Assembly (NCBI GenBank): GCA_018881555.1 | Contig: JACAXG010000002.1 | Location: forward strand, 16,734,077 to 16,798,076 | Length of the DNA: 64,000 nt | Direction of reading: 5' to 3' | From: Amblyornis subalaris | Taxonomy: Eukaryota > Chordata > Aves > Passeriformes > Ptilonorhynchidae | Part shown: piece by piece, positions 28,201 through 41,062 of the stretch | Layout: each line of letters begins with the position of its first letter | Position numbering within the stretch: the first letter of the stretch is position 1 | Translations under genes and position numbers: made by a program | Notes under the pieces: model-generated | What the model saw: only the letters and a program-made list of their open reading frames with translations | What the model was told of the DNA's origin: nothing | Database searches by the model: none

Positions 28201-31200
28201 CTTGAGGAAAATGCTGCATGGAAAGATAATGGCAACAGATACGCTAACAAGTCATAAATGGTTCAGTGAGNGGATTTTCCTCACACAGGATATCAGACTC
28301 CTCAGTCAGCCCAGTGTGGGAGATGGTGAGAGCAACAAAGTCCCTCCTTCAAGGGGGACTGAAGTTCAGTTCCTCCCAAACTAGTTCTCTCAGATCTTTC
28401 TGAAGCAACAAACATGTTAAGGAACCCAAGCTCATCTAATTCTTATCACACTGCAAAGAACCAAGTACCCAGTGCCTGAGGAAGCAGAGAGGTGGACACA
28501 GCAGAGGACAGAAGGAGTAGTGGAGAAGGGAGGCAGGTGGACCCACACCCAATTTTCAATGTAGCAGTGGCTTGCCATTAAGTTGGCAGCTCGTGGTATG
28601 TAACACCTGTAAAGAGCTTCAGAAAAAGAGTAAAAAGAGGATGTCTGCCTGTATTAACTGTCCAACTTTTCAGNGGCCTTTCCTCCTGTCAGTGCAGACC
28701 TTCCGTTGCCTCACCTGTAATGACTGACACCCTGAGGGGTGCAGGGTCCTCTCCCACAACATGGAGTTGCAAGAGAAATACAAGTAGCTGCAGCAGTTTG
28801 CATCAAAGGAAGGTTGTCGTCATCCTGGTCCCACTCTTGACTAGAGAGAAGCCCCAGCACAACTGATAATTACACCTTGGCAGGCAGACAGAAGGTGCAG
28901 GTGAATCAGTGTTTCTTTTCATAAAGGACATGGCTTTGTTTTCAAAAATGCTAAGTAAATTTCACAAATTACGCCGTCAAAATTATATTATAGAGACCTC
29001 TAATACCATGAATGCCACTTTTTGGCTCAAAAATTATATATGAGCTTTGTTACTGCACAGTGCATTTATTTTTTTCCCAGGAAGTTGGTGCTGAGAATAA
29101 GTTTCTTGCACAAGACACAGGGTGTCAGAGTCCAAATGGTATGGATCCGAAAAGGTAGCCCAGTGTCTAACTCACTCTTTGAGTCCATCTTTCAGCCACG
29201 ATATCCAGTGTATCCCTNGATCAGCTCCATCTGGTTTTGCCTTTCCTTAGACCCTCTATGGTTCAGAAACAGAGAATTTCGGACATTTGCAAACAGTGGT
29301 CTAATCTGCTCTCTTGAGAGGTATAGTGCTGACATGAAAGGCACTAGAAACAGAGGTGCACGACTACTCCCTGCCTCAGAGTGATGCAAAACTCCTTTAG
29401 AGACAGGACTGCAGCAGATTAGAGCTATGAGTCTTGTACTTTAGCAGTCTGTGCTGCTGGCAGCTTCAGCTGTTGCAATGCATTCCCATCTAACACTTAG
29501 GAGCCTCACCAGGTGCCCCCTCGCATGCTGCTCTACAAGAAACCACGGTGTTTGGAGAGACTGCCTTTGCACACACCTGGATGACATTCTTATGAGTTCT
29601 TGGCCTCACTCCACTGCCTCACCAACCCATCCCATCCAGACACAACNTGCTAAGAGCTCTCCTCACCAGAAGACAGCAAAGAGCACCAGTGGGCCATGAC
29701 ACACTCTGGGCTAATTCTGTGTCCCTGGGAAATTTGACAGTCAGGACCTGTTTCCAATGCCTGGCCCTGCCACATCTCCTTGCAGGATACCCCTGGTAAC
29801 CATCTGACAGCAACTTGGGGGCCTCAAGGGAGGAGTGAGTGCAGCTGGGTTGCCCTGCCAAGTGTCCCCTGTTCCGTTTCCCTGTTTTCAACCCGCAGTC
29901 TCTCCTCTGTATGTCTGTTTATAATTTTTGCCACTTGTGATCACTTAACTTTTTTTCCTCTCCAGTGTCTTCTCTTCATCTCTCCTCCCTCTGTGCATGG
30001 GTTTGTTTTTTGGTTTTTTTTAATTTTTGGTTTGGTTTGGTTTTAGCTTCAGTTTGGGATGGGCTGCTTCCCATACCTATAGCAAAAAAAAATCCATGGA
30101 GACAGAGGCCAAAAGCACATAACTGGAGGGGTACAAAACAAGGAAAAATACAGCAGTGTTTTCCTGGTACACTTTCCCAACCATAACACTCTCCTAGCCT
30201 CCAGCAACTTGCAGGTCAGAGATGTAAGCAAACACTTTCTTCAGAAACATTGTTCATCATAACTCTCCTTCTTTAGTAAGCCACGGTGGAGCTTGTTGTA
30301 TTATCTCCCCTAAATACATTAATATTGAAGGTTATGTCTGGCTATGGCAAACATTACTGGGTGAACAAGGCATGCTGCACCATGCCCATAAACGAGAGAG
30401 AGCCACGATGTCCTTGGAGAGAGAACAGAACTTTCATAAAGCCATGAAGGTTCTTGTAACAAGCTTCGTTACAAATGCAGACCGTCTGCNCATAAACCAA
30501 ATGTCAGTTCCTGCCAATTTCCTTGTGCACTTCTAGTTCCTGGTACCTTATGAACTGGGGCTGGGTTTCCTTTCAGTAATGAAATGGAAAATGAAAGAGC
30601 ATGAAGGGGCAGCAGTGGCATGCTCTAACAGAGAGATACATATGAAGACTAAAAATCTTACCTTCTTGAAGTTAGCAGGATGTTAACACTGCCTTCGTGG
30701 GGCCAGAGTTTCACTCTGATCTGTACAAGCTGCCAGGCAACCTCATCAGTCTTTGGAAAGTGCTGCTACGCTTGTTATTTGTAGTATTTTCAGCACTTTT
30801 AATGACATTAAGCCCTAGGGGGTGAAGCCCCAGGAAGCAGAAGGATGCAGACAGCCTGAGTGATAGTATCATGAGCCCTGTTAACTCTCCGTGCTTAAAT
30901 CAATACCCTCAACTGCTCCATGCAGAGCTGCAATGAAAGGAACATCACAAAGCTAGTGCTGGGACCCTGAAAGTTTTTGAGGGAAAACAAGCAGAGATCA
31001 GCCACAAACAAAATGTTCTGCTCGGACCACCTTTTTTTTTTCTATTCTTCTCTATTTTGGGAAGTGCTGAAAATTCACCACTGAGCTTCCACTCACTTTC
31101 TGGATCAGTCATACGACAATTTATCTTATTTACATTTTTGCCATTTCCATAATACCTAATCTAATCACAGCTTGTTAAAAACTGTGGGCACACTATATGC

Positions 31201-34200
31201 AGGTGCCTAACTCCAGCATAAATATTTACAGCAGTGTTTCCACTTGAGAGTTTTCACATGTGGCCTTTTTAGGCAGTAATTTATGTGTGTTTTAACTCTT
31301 CTGATGCATTAGAGCATGCAGGTGAAATTTCTCTTTAAAAGTGCAAACACTGACATCAAGTATTGCCTAATAGCTAGAATACNCTTTATGTAACACCCAT
31401 GCTGTTTTGGGATCTAATCTTTCAAGTATTCTATGCCTGGCCCTAATAATGTCTTCTTTAGATTTCCATAGCCTAACACATGCACTGCTTTCTTTTACAG
31501 TCTATTTTTTTTTTTGAAAGTCCTCCCATTTGTCCCACTTCATTCACTGGCAAAAGACCCAACTGAACCAAATGGGAAAGGACACAAGCGGAAGTCTGCA
31601 AGGAGGATTTATAAAAGCGCCCATATCTTTTAGAAAAACTAGTTTCTAAAAACACAGGCAGCATTTATTGTGTGAATAGAGGTTTGTGAAGGACCTGAGC
31701 CCTTTTATTAACTAAATTCAAGTAAGAATTTAACAAAAACACTCCTGAAGTTTAAAGAAGTGAAGCTGGTGATGACAGAGATTAATGTTCAGATTCGGGG
31801 AATCCACTTATTAATTTTGTCAGGCTGAAAACAATGGTTAACAGTTTCCAAAATAGCTGAACAATGTCAGCAAACATTTGCTTTGACTGAACTGAGACCC
31901 TCCCTTGCCCTAAGATCAGCTCTGGGACACTTTCAGAAAGGCTTTCTTTATCTCTTGACAGTGTGAAAAAAACTTTACCTGCAAATTGACTTGTGTGTAG
32001 AAGGAAGCTATCATTCATGCTAATGGAGCCCATCAGCTTGCTTTCACTGTACCATGATACCCTGGAGCAAAAAAATGTGAAGCTTGTTAAGCCCTGGGCT
32101 TAGCAATAGGATTTAACAACTCTAAAATGCCTACCTTCCTCTGTACACATGTTGTCGACCACTATCCCACACATTTCTCTGTTTCTGTGACAGCTGGTCA
32201 ATGTAAACTAGCTCTTAAAAGATTTTATGTTGATTTTTATGCTCTTGGAGCTGTTTTCTTAAAATAAACCCTACAAATTTTAAAAAGCAAAGAGACAATG
32301 GGAAACTGCAGTAGAAAACAGAGCAGAAAATTGTACAGAAAATTGTTTACAAAGCTCCCAGTAATTTGGTAATGTGAAGCATCTTCACTGCTCACTGTGT
32401 TCCTCAAATAAAAAGATGGTGGGCACATTTTGAAAGCATTAGAGATGATGCCTCTTGCAAAGACATCACTTTTTTAAAATGTGAAGGCATGAGAAGAGTT
32501 AATCCCAGACCACGAAGTCAGACAACAAAAGCATGAAGAAGCTGGCCCCAACTGTGGAAAGGCTTTGACTGGGACACTCAGGTGGGTTAAGATGCAACAG
32601 ATGTGCCTAAGTGGTGGGAGGCAATAGTTTACCAGTTAATAGTATAATAATGCTAACGTGCAAAGAAGTGTTCAGTGCAGGGAAGAAATGGCTTTAAGCC
32701 ATAATCAGCAAATGAGGAACATCAGACTATTCCCAGCCTGGCCTCCTGAGATCTGGAGTCATGCCAGCCTGGGGATCTGACACACCCCATCTCAGGCAAA
32801 GGAAGAAGGGTCGAGACAAAGGGCTCATTTGACAGGCCCTCCATCTCAGGTCTCTTGTCTTACCCATAAAAGTGGATCACAACCCTCCAGAGCTGGTTCC
32901 ATTGGCCCCTACCCTTCACTGGACCCTGTCCAATACTGAGAAAGCACTACCCTCCTTGTAATCCAACCAAAACTACATACTGCTGGGCAAAAGTTTAAAA
33001 AAAAAAATGAAGTCATTGGTGAAAGGAATAAACTTTCGAGGATATGACAGAAGCTGAAAGGGAAGCAGCAAGATTAAAGAGAGCAAGGGCANGGCAGAAG
33101 AGTACTCCTCACAGATGGCACTGAGCAGATACCCTTCAGGTTCAGGTGAGACAGCAATTTATACATCCCTACACTGTGGAAAGGTGGCAAAACGAGGCTG
33201 GTGAGGAGCAGGGAAAAAGGAAGCAAAGCATCCGCAGAGAACATTTTATGAAAACCTGCAGTGAAGTGTAATGCTCAGTCTTCAGAGCACATGAAACCAA
33301 CCAGCCACTGCTGCCTGATTGATGCAGACATACAGGTGCCCTAGCAGGACACGTGGGAGCCTGAAAGAACCACAGAGAGGGCTGACAGTTCCCCTTTCCT
33401 GCCTGTTTTCAGAGGATAAAAAGGGCTGAGGCTAAGTAGGACTCTTTCTCTGGAGTATCTTGAACAGTCCCAAAGATACAGTAAGTTAAAGGGCAGTNCT
33501 TGTAGGCAGGTGAAAGAGGATGAACCAAGATTTTCAGTAAACGAATGTTGTTTGGTGTCTACNTGGGACATGTGTTCAATGTGTTTTCAGCACTCTAGCC
33601 CAGGCCCATCTTGGCCAGTCCCCCTGTGCTACTTTGTGCAGGGATTCTCGAACGAATCAATTCAGTTTGGTCTCACAAAGCCTTTCACTAATATTCAGTT
33701 GTCTCCTTGGGTATAGCCAGCATTTCCATTCTCCCTCAGGCAGTCTTGGTCTCTTGGTCCACTCTGCATCTCTCAGTGGGTATGGCACGAAGGACTCTGA
33801 GGACAGACAGGAGTTTCAAAGGCAGATTCATAGTGCTTGATGAAGACTACAGAAGTCCCACCAGAAGGATAATAAGTCTTTTGAAAAATTATTCCTTTGC
33901 ATCCTGTTGTACCATAAAAGTACATTACAGACCATAGATTGTCTGGACTCACAAATGAATTCCCAATGTTTAATCTATCTGAATGTCTTTCTTGTGGTTT
34001 TTTACTTCAGTGTAATCCTTCACTAAACATTTTTCAGCCATTAGCTCAGAACAATACATTTTTCATTATTAAACTGCCTCATGTTTTCATTATATCTGCA
34101 CGTCAGATTTTACTTAGTGATATATCAGTGGGATCACCTCTCTTATTACTGCACTTGAATTTCTCTTCTGAGAAAAATACATTTATTTCAGATGACAAGG

Positions 34201-34257
34201 GGATCCTCACAGCTAAATGGCCATGAAGGATGTTCAAAACAGTTACTCAGGGAAAGA
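25233..34257. other. Long non-coding stretch, no gene recognised
   Basis: No gene or RNA is recognised. Contents noted are three GAGAT units at 26660-26676, a T/G-rich tract at 30000-30046, an oligo-T tract near 31505, and several isolated Ns. Frames such as 29022-29384 plus and 29619-29891 minus have no family resemblance. A word at 31200-31216 (aggtgcctaactcc) resembles another old amniote repeat but is too short to call. Confidence 0.55.
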
Positions 34258-34622
34258 GAAAAGAAGGCTTTGGGGTGCCCTGATTGTGGCCTTTCAGGAG
34301 GAAGGAGCCTACAAGAAGGATGGAGAGAGACTATTTAGAAGGGTATGCAGTAACAGGACAAGGGGAANTGACTTTAAACTGGAAGAGAACAGGTTTAGAA
34401 TAGNTATCAGGAAGAAATTTTTTACTGTCACGGTGGTGAGACGCTGGAGCAGGTTGCCCAGAGAAGTTGCGGNTGCCCCACCCCTACAAGTGTTCAAGGT
34501 CAGGGTGGATGGGGCTCTGAGCAACCTGGTCTAGTGGAAGGTGTCCCTGCCCATGGNAGAGGATTGGAACTTGGTGATCTTTAAGGTCCCTTTGACCCAA
34601 ACCTTTCTACGATTCTATGATT
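34258..34622 (+). mobile_element. CR1 LINE, 5'-truncated 3' end
   Basis: A plus-strand CR1 fragment carries the end of ORF2 and the complete 3' UTR. It finishes with 'gatctttaaggtccctttg' and then 'acctttctacgattctatga', the typical CR1 terminus. It is about 365 bp long and opposite in orientation to the CR1 at 10768. It contains four Ns. It lies about 130 bp upstream of a MIR-like SINE. Confidence 0.95.
34262..34534 (+). pseudogene. C-terminal remnant of CR1 ORF2
   Basis: The plus-strand frame that runs through this CR1 encodes the ORF2 tail. Visible blocks are YKKDGERLFRRVCSNRTRG, then DFKLEENRF, RKKFFTVTVVRRWSRLPRE and the terminal DGALSNLV. The open frame extends upstream to 34217, but the first ~15 codons are flanking DNA, not CR1. 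Four codons contain an N and are unresolved. No catalytic domain is present, so this is not a functional gene. Confidence 0.92.
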
Positions 34623-34749
34623 ATTCTTGCCAGATCCATGACAATTTGTATGAATTGAAGCAATAGCAAAGTATTATTGTTTATGAGAAGGGAACCAAAC
34701 TAAAAATGATCTCTTTGGGGGAAGGTACTTCATGTAGCTGGAGGAAACT

Positions 34750-34962
34750 CCTTACCCATGGAAGAGCTGCCCAAACAGACAAGACAGATAAAAGGTGTGA
34801 GAAAAGAAGTGTTGCTGCCCCATGTTACAAACTGGGATTTGAGTCATAGGATGAGTAAGTGATCCGGAGAAGGTCACACAGGAAATCTGTGTCACGGTTG
34901 GTTATTAAACCCAGATTTCCTGATTTGCCACTGAATCCCATAATTACAAGACCATCCTTCCT
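34750..34962 (-). repeat. MIR-like (amniote CORE-type) SINE
   Basis: The sequence carries, in the order expected for an inverted MIR-family SINE, 'acagacaagacagata' (34774), 'gccccatgttacaaactggg' (34817), 'aggtcacacaggaaatctgtg' (about 34871), 'aacccagatttcctg' (34908) and 'agaccatccttcct' (34949). This matches the remembered amniote MIR pattern (tail, then '...cattttacagatggg...aaggtcacacag...aacccag'). Divergence is substantial, as expected for an insertion predating birds. The precise subfamily (MIR1_Amn-like) is inferred from memory. Confidence 0.82.
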
Positions 34963-35839
34963 GTCCTTTCCAACTCTATCCATAAAGTACCTCACTAATT
35001 GGGCAATGCTTTACAGGAACAAAAAGTCTTCCGTGCATCCTGCAGCATGATCTTGGGTGACTCCCACCATTGGATTCGAATCCGTGTCACAGGAGCCTGG
35101 CTAAGAAATTGCATTTCCTCATCCACNCCAGGCTGCCCACCCACCCTCGCACAGGTGTCCTCCCACCCAGCTTGTGCCTTGGCAACCAGCCTGCCCCACT
35201 CCCTCACACCACCTTCCCCTGCTCCTTGGCCACTGCTCCGCTCACAGCCCTCTGCACCAACATCTGAACCAGCCCTGCTGCTCCCTTCTGCTTTGGTGGG
35301 GTTTCCCCACTTCGTTGGTTGGGGTCTGGCTAGTGGGGTCTGACNACAGAGGAGGCCTTGGAGATCTTCAGGGCTGATGCTGTGGTGCATTNAGTGAGTT
35401 TACTTGAAGTAAATGAAATGGGGTCACAGCACGCACAGGCTGGCTAAGTCTCATCCCTCACACTTCAAACAAAAGGAGGAAAAAAGACTAAAGATGGCCG
35501 TGTCTGGTGAGGAAATGATGTATCCAGAAGATTTCTACCAGCAGGGGGAGGGGACCTGGGGCTCCAGGAATATCAGATATCTTGGAAATTTAGGTAGCTT
35601 TTGGAAATTAGAAAACAAAGGAAGTTGGGCTAAGACTCCTGTGAATAAGAGATTGAAGATATGAAATGGACACAACTCATCCTACCTAGGAAAGAAAGCA
35701 GCTGAAAGCAAACAGAAAATGTCTGAAATACCAAGTTAAACAAGAAGATAATTATACAATCTCACAGNTTTCCATAATTTGCTGAGAAAGACTCATCAGA
35801 TCTACAGATGAAAAAAATTATTTGGGTCCATTCTTAATT
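34963..35839. other. Unique non-coding sequence between two SINEs
   Basis: A C-rich segment at 35120-35330 produces overlapping long frames on both strands, for example 34999-35343 plus and 34995-35390 minus. None has recognisable domains. The rest is AT-rich. Confidence 0.45.
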
Positions 35840-36010
35840 GTCTTCTGAGAGGTTTACAATCTGGTTTTGGAAGTGATAAAGAAGTCGGTAGTGGAAATAN
35901 TGAGAAGGTACAGACGGGCGGCTCTCCCTATGGAAGAAGCAGCAAACTCATTTTCAAGTTAAAAAAAACAGAGCCATATGGCTAGATGGTAATGCAGGAC
36001 TGAACCCTAT
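35840..36010 (-). repeat. Possible second MIR-like SINE, strongly diverged
   Basis: 'Gaggtttacaatctgg' (35849) resembles the complement of the 'agattgtaagctct' tail of amniote MIR/L2-type elements. About 130 bp further on, 'ggctagatggtaatgcagg' with 'actgaaccc' (about 35980-36008) resembles the core region. Both are in the same orientation and the correct order. Between them similarity is weak and there is one N, so this is a tentative call. Confidence 0.42.
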
Positions 36011-39000
36011 TTAATATCAGCATTAACACTATAGAAGCTGTTGCTATAGTAGTGACATCTGGAAGAATCCTTCAAATAGATTATTCTCTAACCTGGATGA
36101 AGGATTCTGCCAGTCTGTCTGTCAAAGAAAGCCTTCAGAGCAAATCAATAACAAAGATCTTGTTACCTGAATGCAATGTAATTTAGTGGCTAATCAGTTT
36201 GACAACATTAGAAACACAAGGAGGGAAGGAAAGGAAGAACAGAAATCAGGAGATGTAATTAACAGCAAAGAGGGCAGAGATGACTCCAGGAACACAAGGA
36301 GAAACACCAAACTTTTATATGCCACTATCCAACGAACTTGATCAGTAAAATCACACCTTCACCCTGAACTGTTTCCAGTCTAGCAGACATTTGCTGTTCA
36401 TAGGCTCCACCTAAAAAGCATTAACACTACCAATAGATAGTATTATTAGTGAAGATGAGAGCCATGCACAAAATACTGCTAATTGCCAGAGCAGCGATAG
36501 ACACAATGTCCCATCTCTTTTTTAATATTAGTTTGAATGCCTGTTTTGCTTTGACTAAGTGAAAAGACTCCTCTTGACTAATTAAAATGTCTCTGCTGAG
36601 CACAGACATTTGGCAGCTTCTGGAATATCAATTCCTCCTTGTAGCTGGCTTCTCTGGCTGAAACAGTATGTGAAATTGTTAGTAGAGAGAGGGGTTTGTT
36701 GGTATTTTTGTTGGTTTGTATTATTTTTACACAAAAGCAATTTGTACCTGATTTACTTCTCCTGACACTGAAGAGATCAGCTGAAGCTGACAGGAGCAAN
36801 TCTCAGCACCCTGTGTACCTGATGNGGTCATTGAAATTGTAAAGTGTAATAAAGTTAACAGTGTCATTTCCATTCACTTGCACAATGAANAAAACAACTG
36901 CATGTCAAACACTCTGATGGGAAACCATGATCATGACCACATGGTTTTGGAAGGGAACAGACTGTGTGTGGGTTATTACTGAAAAAATCTTGGAGATAGC
37001 AATTGACACTTCTTTTCAAAAAATACTGTCCTTTGCATCCCTTAATGTAATATACCTATTTGTTTCCTGGGGGAGAACAAGCTATTTTTTCATTGAATAG
37101 ACCTTGATATTCATTAGGGATCTTACTCCCATCCCTTCAAAGTCAGAATGGATNATTACTGGGTCCAACCCTCCATGTCTTCACCACTCAGTAGAGCAGA
37201 TCTTACAGAGAGAAAAGGCATGACACAACTCCTGACTTGCAGCCTATGGGCTTCCCGGGGGAGCAAGGGAATCCTGCTTCTCAAGAACAGGCATGGGCCC
37301 ACACTTTGAAGGTTATANGTATTTACCACATGAAGGCAGCAGAAATTTTGTCACGGAGTCCAGTGGGAACAGACTCTTGCAGAGTTCCCTAACACCATAT
37401 AACATGCCACCTGCAGATGTCTCAGAAAATGAGTATTTTCAGAGTTCACACTGTCCTGGTTGTTCACAGGCATGAGTGAGAGCTATATACACGATTCATA
37501 TCAGTAACATTTAATACCAATATTGCCTAGGTGTTAACACAAAATGTGCTATTTCAGTATGCCACATTTCTCACACAAAGTAATTCTAGACTTTCTTGTT
37601 CATGAAGCAGAGACAGAATTTAAAAAGCTCAGCACTATTCAAAGGTGAAAATAGATGCAAACTTTAGACCAAAAAGCCCATGCTGTTTGCAAATTTAGTT
37701 TTATTTAGATATATAAGAGTGATTTAAATTATTTAATAGCAGAACTCATAGAGCCTAAGCAGGAGTAGCTGTAAGAGAGGAAAAAAAGTAGATGGAGTAC
37801 TAGGAAAAAAAAAAAAAAGTATAGATTTCATTCCAGTTTTGAGGAAGTGGTTAACAAGTCCCTAGATGGCTGTACATGCAGTTCTGACTCTGGCAAAACT
37901 GCCACTGACTTTAATTGTAGTACACTCAGTTGGATCAGCCTGCTAATCAACTAAGCACTTTTCATTTCATGGCAATGAGAAGGTGTGCTGAAAATGCCGT
38001 CATATCTCTAACCATCTTCAAAGCCTAGAATGTCTTCACACCATTTCGTGGGTTTCCCCTTTCCAGTACTAAAAAAGGATGCTATAAAAGTCATTATTTA
38101 AATGATATATTGCAATTTTATGGACTTGGAAGCTAATTTTGCTTAGAAGCATTTTTATGGACTTTGGAAGCTGAGAGTGGGGGGAAGCAGAGCTCCTAAG
38201 ATCAAAAACTTTCCTTCTGTAGAAAAAGGTTTCAGGGGAGAGCAATTTCTGCCTCCTCTGGATAGGACTCAATTGCGTCTTGAGTCTCCAATATTAAAAG
38301 GATTTTGCTGGAGAATATGCGTAAAGAGGGAATTCATTTTATCTGTCCTGCAAACAAAAGAGATTATTTTCAGTTTCTGTTATGAGAGTGAGAAGGGGGG
38401 GAAGTTCTTTCCAGGGAAAAGCTGTAAGATGTTTTCCTTAATTAGTTTAATTACAAAATGTACTAAGACTATTAGATAAACATTAGGCTGTTTTCGGGTT
38501 CAAAACAGGCAGATGTTAGCAGGATTAAATCACAATACTTTATACGCCTTTGAAGATTTTTTTTTACTCAAAGACCTCAGCTCTTCCTTTTTTTTTTAGG
38601 CTCTGTAACAGCCGATATTATTAGATTTTTTTTTTCTTTTGATTAAAATTATGTTCATCTAACTCATGCAAGTCAGCTTTCATTAGCAAAGCAAGTGGGA
38701 TTTGGCCTATGGTATCACATTTCTGGAATCTGATGATTTCTTTTGTATTCATCCATTCTCCCTGCTCTGATCAGATTCTAATTATAGCCAAATTACAGCT
38801 ATTGTCTCAAAGGCTGAGTAACATATTTGTGGTATTTGGGGGGGGGAAGGGAACAGAAGATGGCTGATTTTAAAATAAGAATTATACAAAGTAATAAGAG
38901 TTGTTTATTTTTTAAGGGAAGATGGCAATGGTGGAGAAGGGGAAGGGGAAGGCATCTTTACATCCAAGTAGGAGAGAGTTACACTTTGCTGAATTGAAGC

Positions 39001-40536
39001 TGTATTTCTATGGCTTCCCTCAATATTAGCACTCTATCTGCTGCTACGAGGAACTGAAGAGCTTAGTACTTCCACGATATGAAACATGCTGCTTTGGGAC
39101 CTAACAAAGTATTAAGGGAATATATGAATAGTTAAAGTATCACTGAAGAAATAAATGTAGACCATATAGAGAAAGATTCGTAGTCATGAGCAAATCTGCT
39201 ATAAATTCATAATTACTAAGAGAAGAAATAACATTATATTAAGCAACAGTATAAGGAGCCAAACTCCATGCTTGTGCATCTTTTAGAGCAATAACAATGC
39301 TTCTCTGAAACCATAAAAATTATTTGCAAACTGAATATAGGACAAAGGCATTTCAGGCACAAGTATCCTTAACTATTATCTTTGACTGACAACCTGGCAT
39401 AGCTGCTTTTAAAGGTATGAATGTCATCAACCATAAATGAGAACTCAAAGTAAAAAAAGCAATAAACTATTTTGGTCAGAAAGGCAGTTTCCAGTGCTAA
39501 TATATTTACAGAGCATTTTTACTTTGTCACTTTTAAAATCTATTGCTAAAGACTACCTCTAAGATTGCTTATTACTGCAAATTACCCCAAGATACATGCA
39601 AAGTCAAATGAAAGACTTCTCAAACATTCTTGCATATCAATAGAAGTTGGTTTACAACAACAAGGCTAAATGCAGTATGTTTTATTGCATTACCCTGCTG
39701 GCCACCTCAATAAGATGAAAATGTAAACAGCTTTTTTTAGAATTTGGTTTTCAAAAGGCACTTCGGATACTTGGCAGCCTTTCGTCTCTACAACTGGTCT
39801 AAAAGTTTGAGTTTATTATTTTCGCAGAGAGTATCTTCACCAGCATCAACCGGGTAGACAATAACAACAAAAACCACCAGGGCAGGCTGATGATGAGCAG
39901 GCAGCTTCACAAAAAAGTTCATAAAACACAGAAAACCAGCATATGGACAATGACAAAAAGACAGAGATATATTCAGTAAGAAAGTGTGTATTGTGAATAT
40001 TTGAATATTCAATTTTGAATATCTGGCAAGTGCATGCACAGCTCAGTGGCCTACCTTTCACACACAATAATCCCTTTCAAAACCTTTGGTGAAAAAATGG
40101 AGGCTAAAATCCCTGAAACGTTCTTCCTGCACACAAACTGAGATGTGCAGCTCCTCCTCAAAAAAGAACTGTATAAATGTCATCAGGTGTTAGTGTAATG
40201 CAATGACCATCAGATTTTATTAAATTACTAAATCTATTAAATGATTAAATTCTTGGTCACACCAATTCATATGAAGTGTAAGCATACGGTGAAACACTTT
40301 TAAATCAATTACCTGATGATAAAGGAATAATCTTCTTACTTAAATGAAAGCAATTAATGTATGTCAGGGCTATGCATTTAAGAGGTTTCCAGGATCAGAA
40401 CTATCCATTTGATAGTACCTAAACTCACACTTTCAGAAGTTAAATTAAAGATTGCTAGCAGATGTTGAGTAGTACTAAAGCACATGGAAAACTAAACAGT
40501 GTTTCCTTTTTCTTCCCGGCGTATTTCATTCCACAG
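36011..40536. other. Non-coding stretch with a conserved-looking segment
   Basis: No gene is recognised. A 21-bp near-duplicate ('ttttatggacttggaagct') occurs at 38116 and 38153. Sequence at 38480-38830 looks like a conserved non-coding element and is entered separately. An interrupted G run lies at 38840-38849, followed by a purine run near 38936. Confidence 0.5.
38480..38830. promoter_or_regulatory. Candidate conserved non-coding enhancer (compositional guess)
   Basis: The segment combines oligo-T runs with short homeodomain-like words (attaaatc, gattaaaatt, tctaattatag, aaattacagc, cattagcaaag). The texture is complex and non-repetitive, and no open frame runs through it. That texture is typical of deeply conserved vertebrate enhancers, but conservation cannot be measured from one sequence. 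This is a guess about function. Confidence 0.22.
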
Positions 40537-40705
40537 GATCTCACAACATTGTACTTCACACAACGCTGAAATGCAGCCACCGATTTTTCTCCTGCTGTTT
40601 GTTGCAGTATCTGTAAGCGTGACACTGGGAGGGGACCAGAAGTGCTACTCCACTCACACTGCTAAAGGTGGCATTGGGGAGTTCTTACCAGCCAGGGCGA
40701 CATGA
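40537..40705 (+). other. Candidate exon with signal-peptide-like start (unidentified)
   Basis: A strong acceptor-like stretch (pyrimidine-rich, ending 'attccacag') stops at 40536. Then an ATG at 40571 opens a 44-codon frame beginning MQPPIFLLLFVAVSVSVTLG, which reads as a hydrophobic signal-peptide core without the usual basic n-region. Residues after it include DQKCYSTH. Possible donors are 'TCT|GTAAGC' (exon end 40612) and 'AAAG|GTGGCA' (exon end 40667), neither ideal. I do not recognise the protein, and no matching downstream exon was found in the window. It could equally be a chance hydrophobic frame. If real, it would be the first coding exon of a small secreted protein. Confidence 0.2.
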
Positions 40706-40986
40706 ATAGCAAGTGAAAGAGAAAAGGAAATTCAATAGGGCCAGATGATGTGCCCCGAGGCAGTGTCTCAGCTGCTCAAGGTGATTATGGCTGCAGAGCC
40801 AGGCACAGCATCTCCATGCTGGACCAGGCACATAATCTGCTTGTTCTGGGACCCCTGAAGCAAAAAAACTGAGACTTTTGAGAGGCCACAACTTGCACCA
40901 GGCCAGCTGACAAAGAATAAGTAGTGGCACTAGTTTAACTAAGAGCCTTTACAGAAATTGCGTACGGAACCTGCCACATTTTCATT

Positions 40987-41055
40987 GAATCATAGAACCA
41001 TTTAGTTTGAAAAAGACCTCTATGATCATCAAGTCCAACTGTTAACACTGCCAAT
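40987..41055 (-). mobile_element. CR1 LINE 3' terminal fragment
   Basis: This is a short inverted CR1 tail of the 'gaatcatagaaccatttag... aaaagacctctatgatcatcaagtccaact... aacactgccaa' type. That subfamily pattern is common in birds and differs from the CR1 at 10768. Only the last ~70 bp are present, with no coding part. Confidence 0.88.
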
Positions 41056-41062
41056 TTTTCTT

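Noticed and set aside
30655..30680. Minus-strand donor (AAGAAG|GTAAGAT)
   Set aside because: Good isolated match, but there is no plausible minus-strand exon or acceptor upstream of it. Single donor matches are frequent by chance.
31195..31300. Word 'aggtgcctaactcc' resembling another amniote repeat
   Set aside because: The complementary arm expected downstream was not found.
35070..35100. Possible tRNA T-loop word 'gattcgaatcc'
   Set aside because: The word is a self-complementary 'ggattcgaatcc' without acceptor, D or anticodon stems around it.
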